Positions 15,922-16,446 of a stretch of 16,446 bases of DNA are shown piece by piece; within the stretch, counting starts at the first letter, position 1; every line of letters begins with the position of its first letter. Location of the stretch: positions 1 to 16,446 of the forward strand of contig JAURXG010000113.1 in assembly GCA_030654555.1 (NCBI GenBank), in the 5' to 3' direction. Position numbers and translations under genes: made by a program. Source of the stretch: Aquabacterium sp. Its GTDB lineage: Bacteria; Pseudomonadota; Gammaproteobacteria; Burkholderiales; Burkholderiaceae_C. Under the pieces are notes generated by a model. It made no database searches and was not told the origin of the DNA. It was given only the letters and a program-made list of their open reading frames with translations.

Positions 15922-15998
15922 CGCCCCCCCCCGAAGCGCCTGCGGCGCCTCCCCCCAGGGGGCGACGCCAGCGGCCCGGCGGAGCCGGCTCCGCGGCG
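15922..15998 (+). repeat. GC-rich intergenic repeat after the BMP gene
   Basis: The stretch directly follows the BMP stop codon. It contains a C-run, GCGCCTGCGGCG (15936-15947), CCCCCCAGGGGG, CGCCAGCGGCCCGGC (15966-15980) and GCCGGCTCCGCGGCG. Several parts are self-complementary, so the transcript would fold. A diverged copy lies at 13455-13535 on the other strand. I recall similar elements between genes in Burkholderiales, but this is from memory. Confidence 0.7.
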
Positions 15999-16053
15999 TC
16001 TGCTGGGTGTCGGCGCGCGCGGGCAACGACGGCAGCATTGAGGAGCCACGGAC

Positions 16054-16446
16054 ATGGCCGTTCCACGATCCTGGCACGCGCCCGCTGAAGCGCTGCTGCT
16101 GCCCGCCGGCGCGCTGGCCGCGGCGCTGGCGGTGTTCGGGCTGTTCGTCTGGTTCGGCGGCGGCAGCCCGACCGAGGCCTGGGTGCTGCTGTTCCGCGGC
16201 GCCTTCGGCGATGCCTTCTCGTGGCAGAACACGCTGCAGCGCGCGGCGCCGCTGATGCTCACCGCGCTGGCGGTGGCGCTGCCGGCGCGTGCCGGCCTGA
16301 CGGTGATCGGCGGCGAGGGCGCGCTGGTGCTGGGCGCGCTGGGCTGCGCGGTGCTGCCCTACCTGCTGCCCGGCCTGGCCGGCACACCCGGCACGGCGCT
16401 GGTGCTCATTGCCGGTGCGCTGCTGGGCGCGGCCTGGGTGGCGGCG
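16054..16446 (+). CDS. ABC transporter permease, BPD_transp_2 type (5' part only)
   Basis: The first 131 codons are present and the frame is open to the window end. The product is very hydrophobic with a membrane segment at about 13-34 (LLLPAGALAAALAVFGLFVWF), then WVLLFRGAFGDAFSWQNTLQRAAPLMLTALAVALPARAGLTVIGGEGALVLG. This matches permeases that work with BMP-type binding proteins and with sugar/branched-chain amino-acid-type importers. GAGGAG at 16040-16045 supports the ATG at 16054. An ATPase gene, often found between the BMP and permease genes, is absent here; it is presumably downstream or elsewhere. Confidence 0.88.
   Translation, partial: MAVPRSWHAPAEALLLPAGALAAALAVFGLFVWFGGGSPTEAWVLLFRGAFGDAFSWQNTLQRAAPLMLTALAVALPARAGLTVIGGEGALVLGALGCAVLPYLLPGLAGTPGTALVLIAGALLGAAWVAA

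Noticed and set aside
13543..16077. Very long minus-strand open frame of 844 codons
   Set aside because: It runs antisense through the BMP gene and in another frame across the DppB-type permease. The composition is that of a high-GC shadow frame (rich in Arg, Ala, Gly, His), with no recognisable domain.

Overview
The window is GC-rich, densely packed bacterial DNA, most consistent with a betaproteobacterium of the order Burkholderiales. This rests on the soxCDYZAXB gene order, a second long-tailed IF-1 gene, a MipA/OmpV porin-like gene, many dipeptide/BMP-type ABC transporters, and a GC-rich intergenic repeat that I recall from Burkholderiales genomes. The lineage is an inference; no rRNA gene is present to confirm it.

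Positions 1-5803 (+ strand) hold most of a thiosulfate-oxidation (Sox) cluster: the 3' end of soxC, then soxD, soxY, soxZ, soxA, soxX and soxB. SoxYZ carries the sulfur substrate on a C-terminal GGCGG arm. SoxAX, which has one heme on each subunit here, couples thiosulfate to that arm. SoxB hydrolyses off sulfate, and SoxCD oxidises the remaining sulfane sulfur. All carry export signals except SoxZ, which is expected to travel with SoxY. SoxX looks like a lipoprotein. A terminator-like hairpin lies between soxX and soxB.

Positions 5846-10905 (- strand) read, in transcription order: a CYTH-domain protein, two OppD/OppF-type ATPases, a family-5 (dipeptide/oligopeptide type) solute-binding protein, and two small NTF2-like proteins. 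The CYTH and both ATPase genes overlap by 4 bp, as do the two NTF2-like genes. The two matching membrane permeases (DppB and DppC type) lie separately at 12608-14498 on the same strand. They are separated from the rest by a second IF-1 gene (12006-12260, -) and a MipA/OmpV outer-membrane protein (11016-11861, +). Together the pieces could make one complete peptide/nickel-type importer in a split layout.

Positions 14815-16446 (+ strand) start a second importer: a BMP-family binding protein with a twin-arginine signal, followed by the first part of a BPD_transp_2-type permease cut by the window end. A GC-rich intergenic repeat lies between these two genes. A diverged copy forms the start of the DppC-type permease, where it appears to have become coding sequence for the first ~30 residues.

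I did not find a clearly new multi-gene system. The best leads are the repeat-derived protein N-terminus, the hairpin before soxB, and the split peptide transporter that begins with a CYTH gene.
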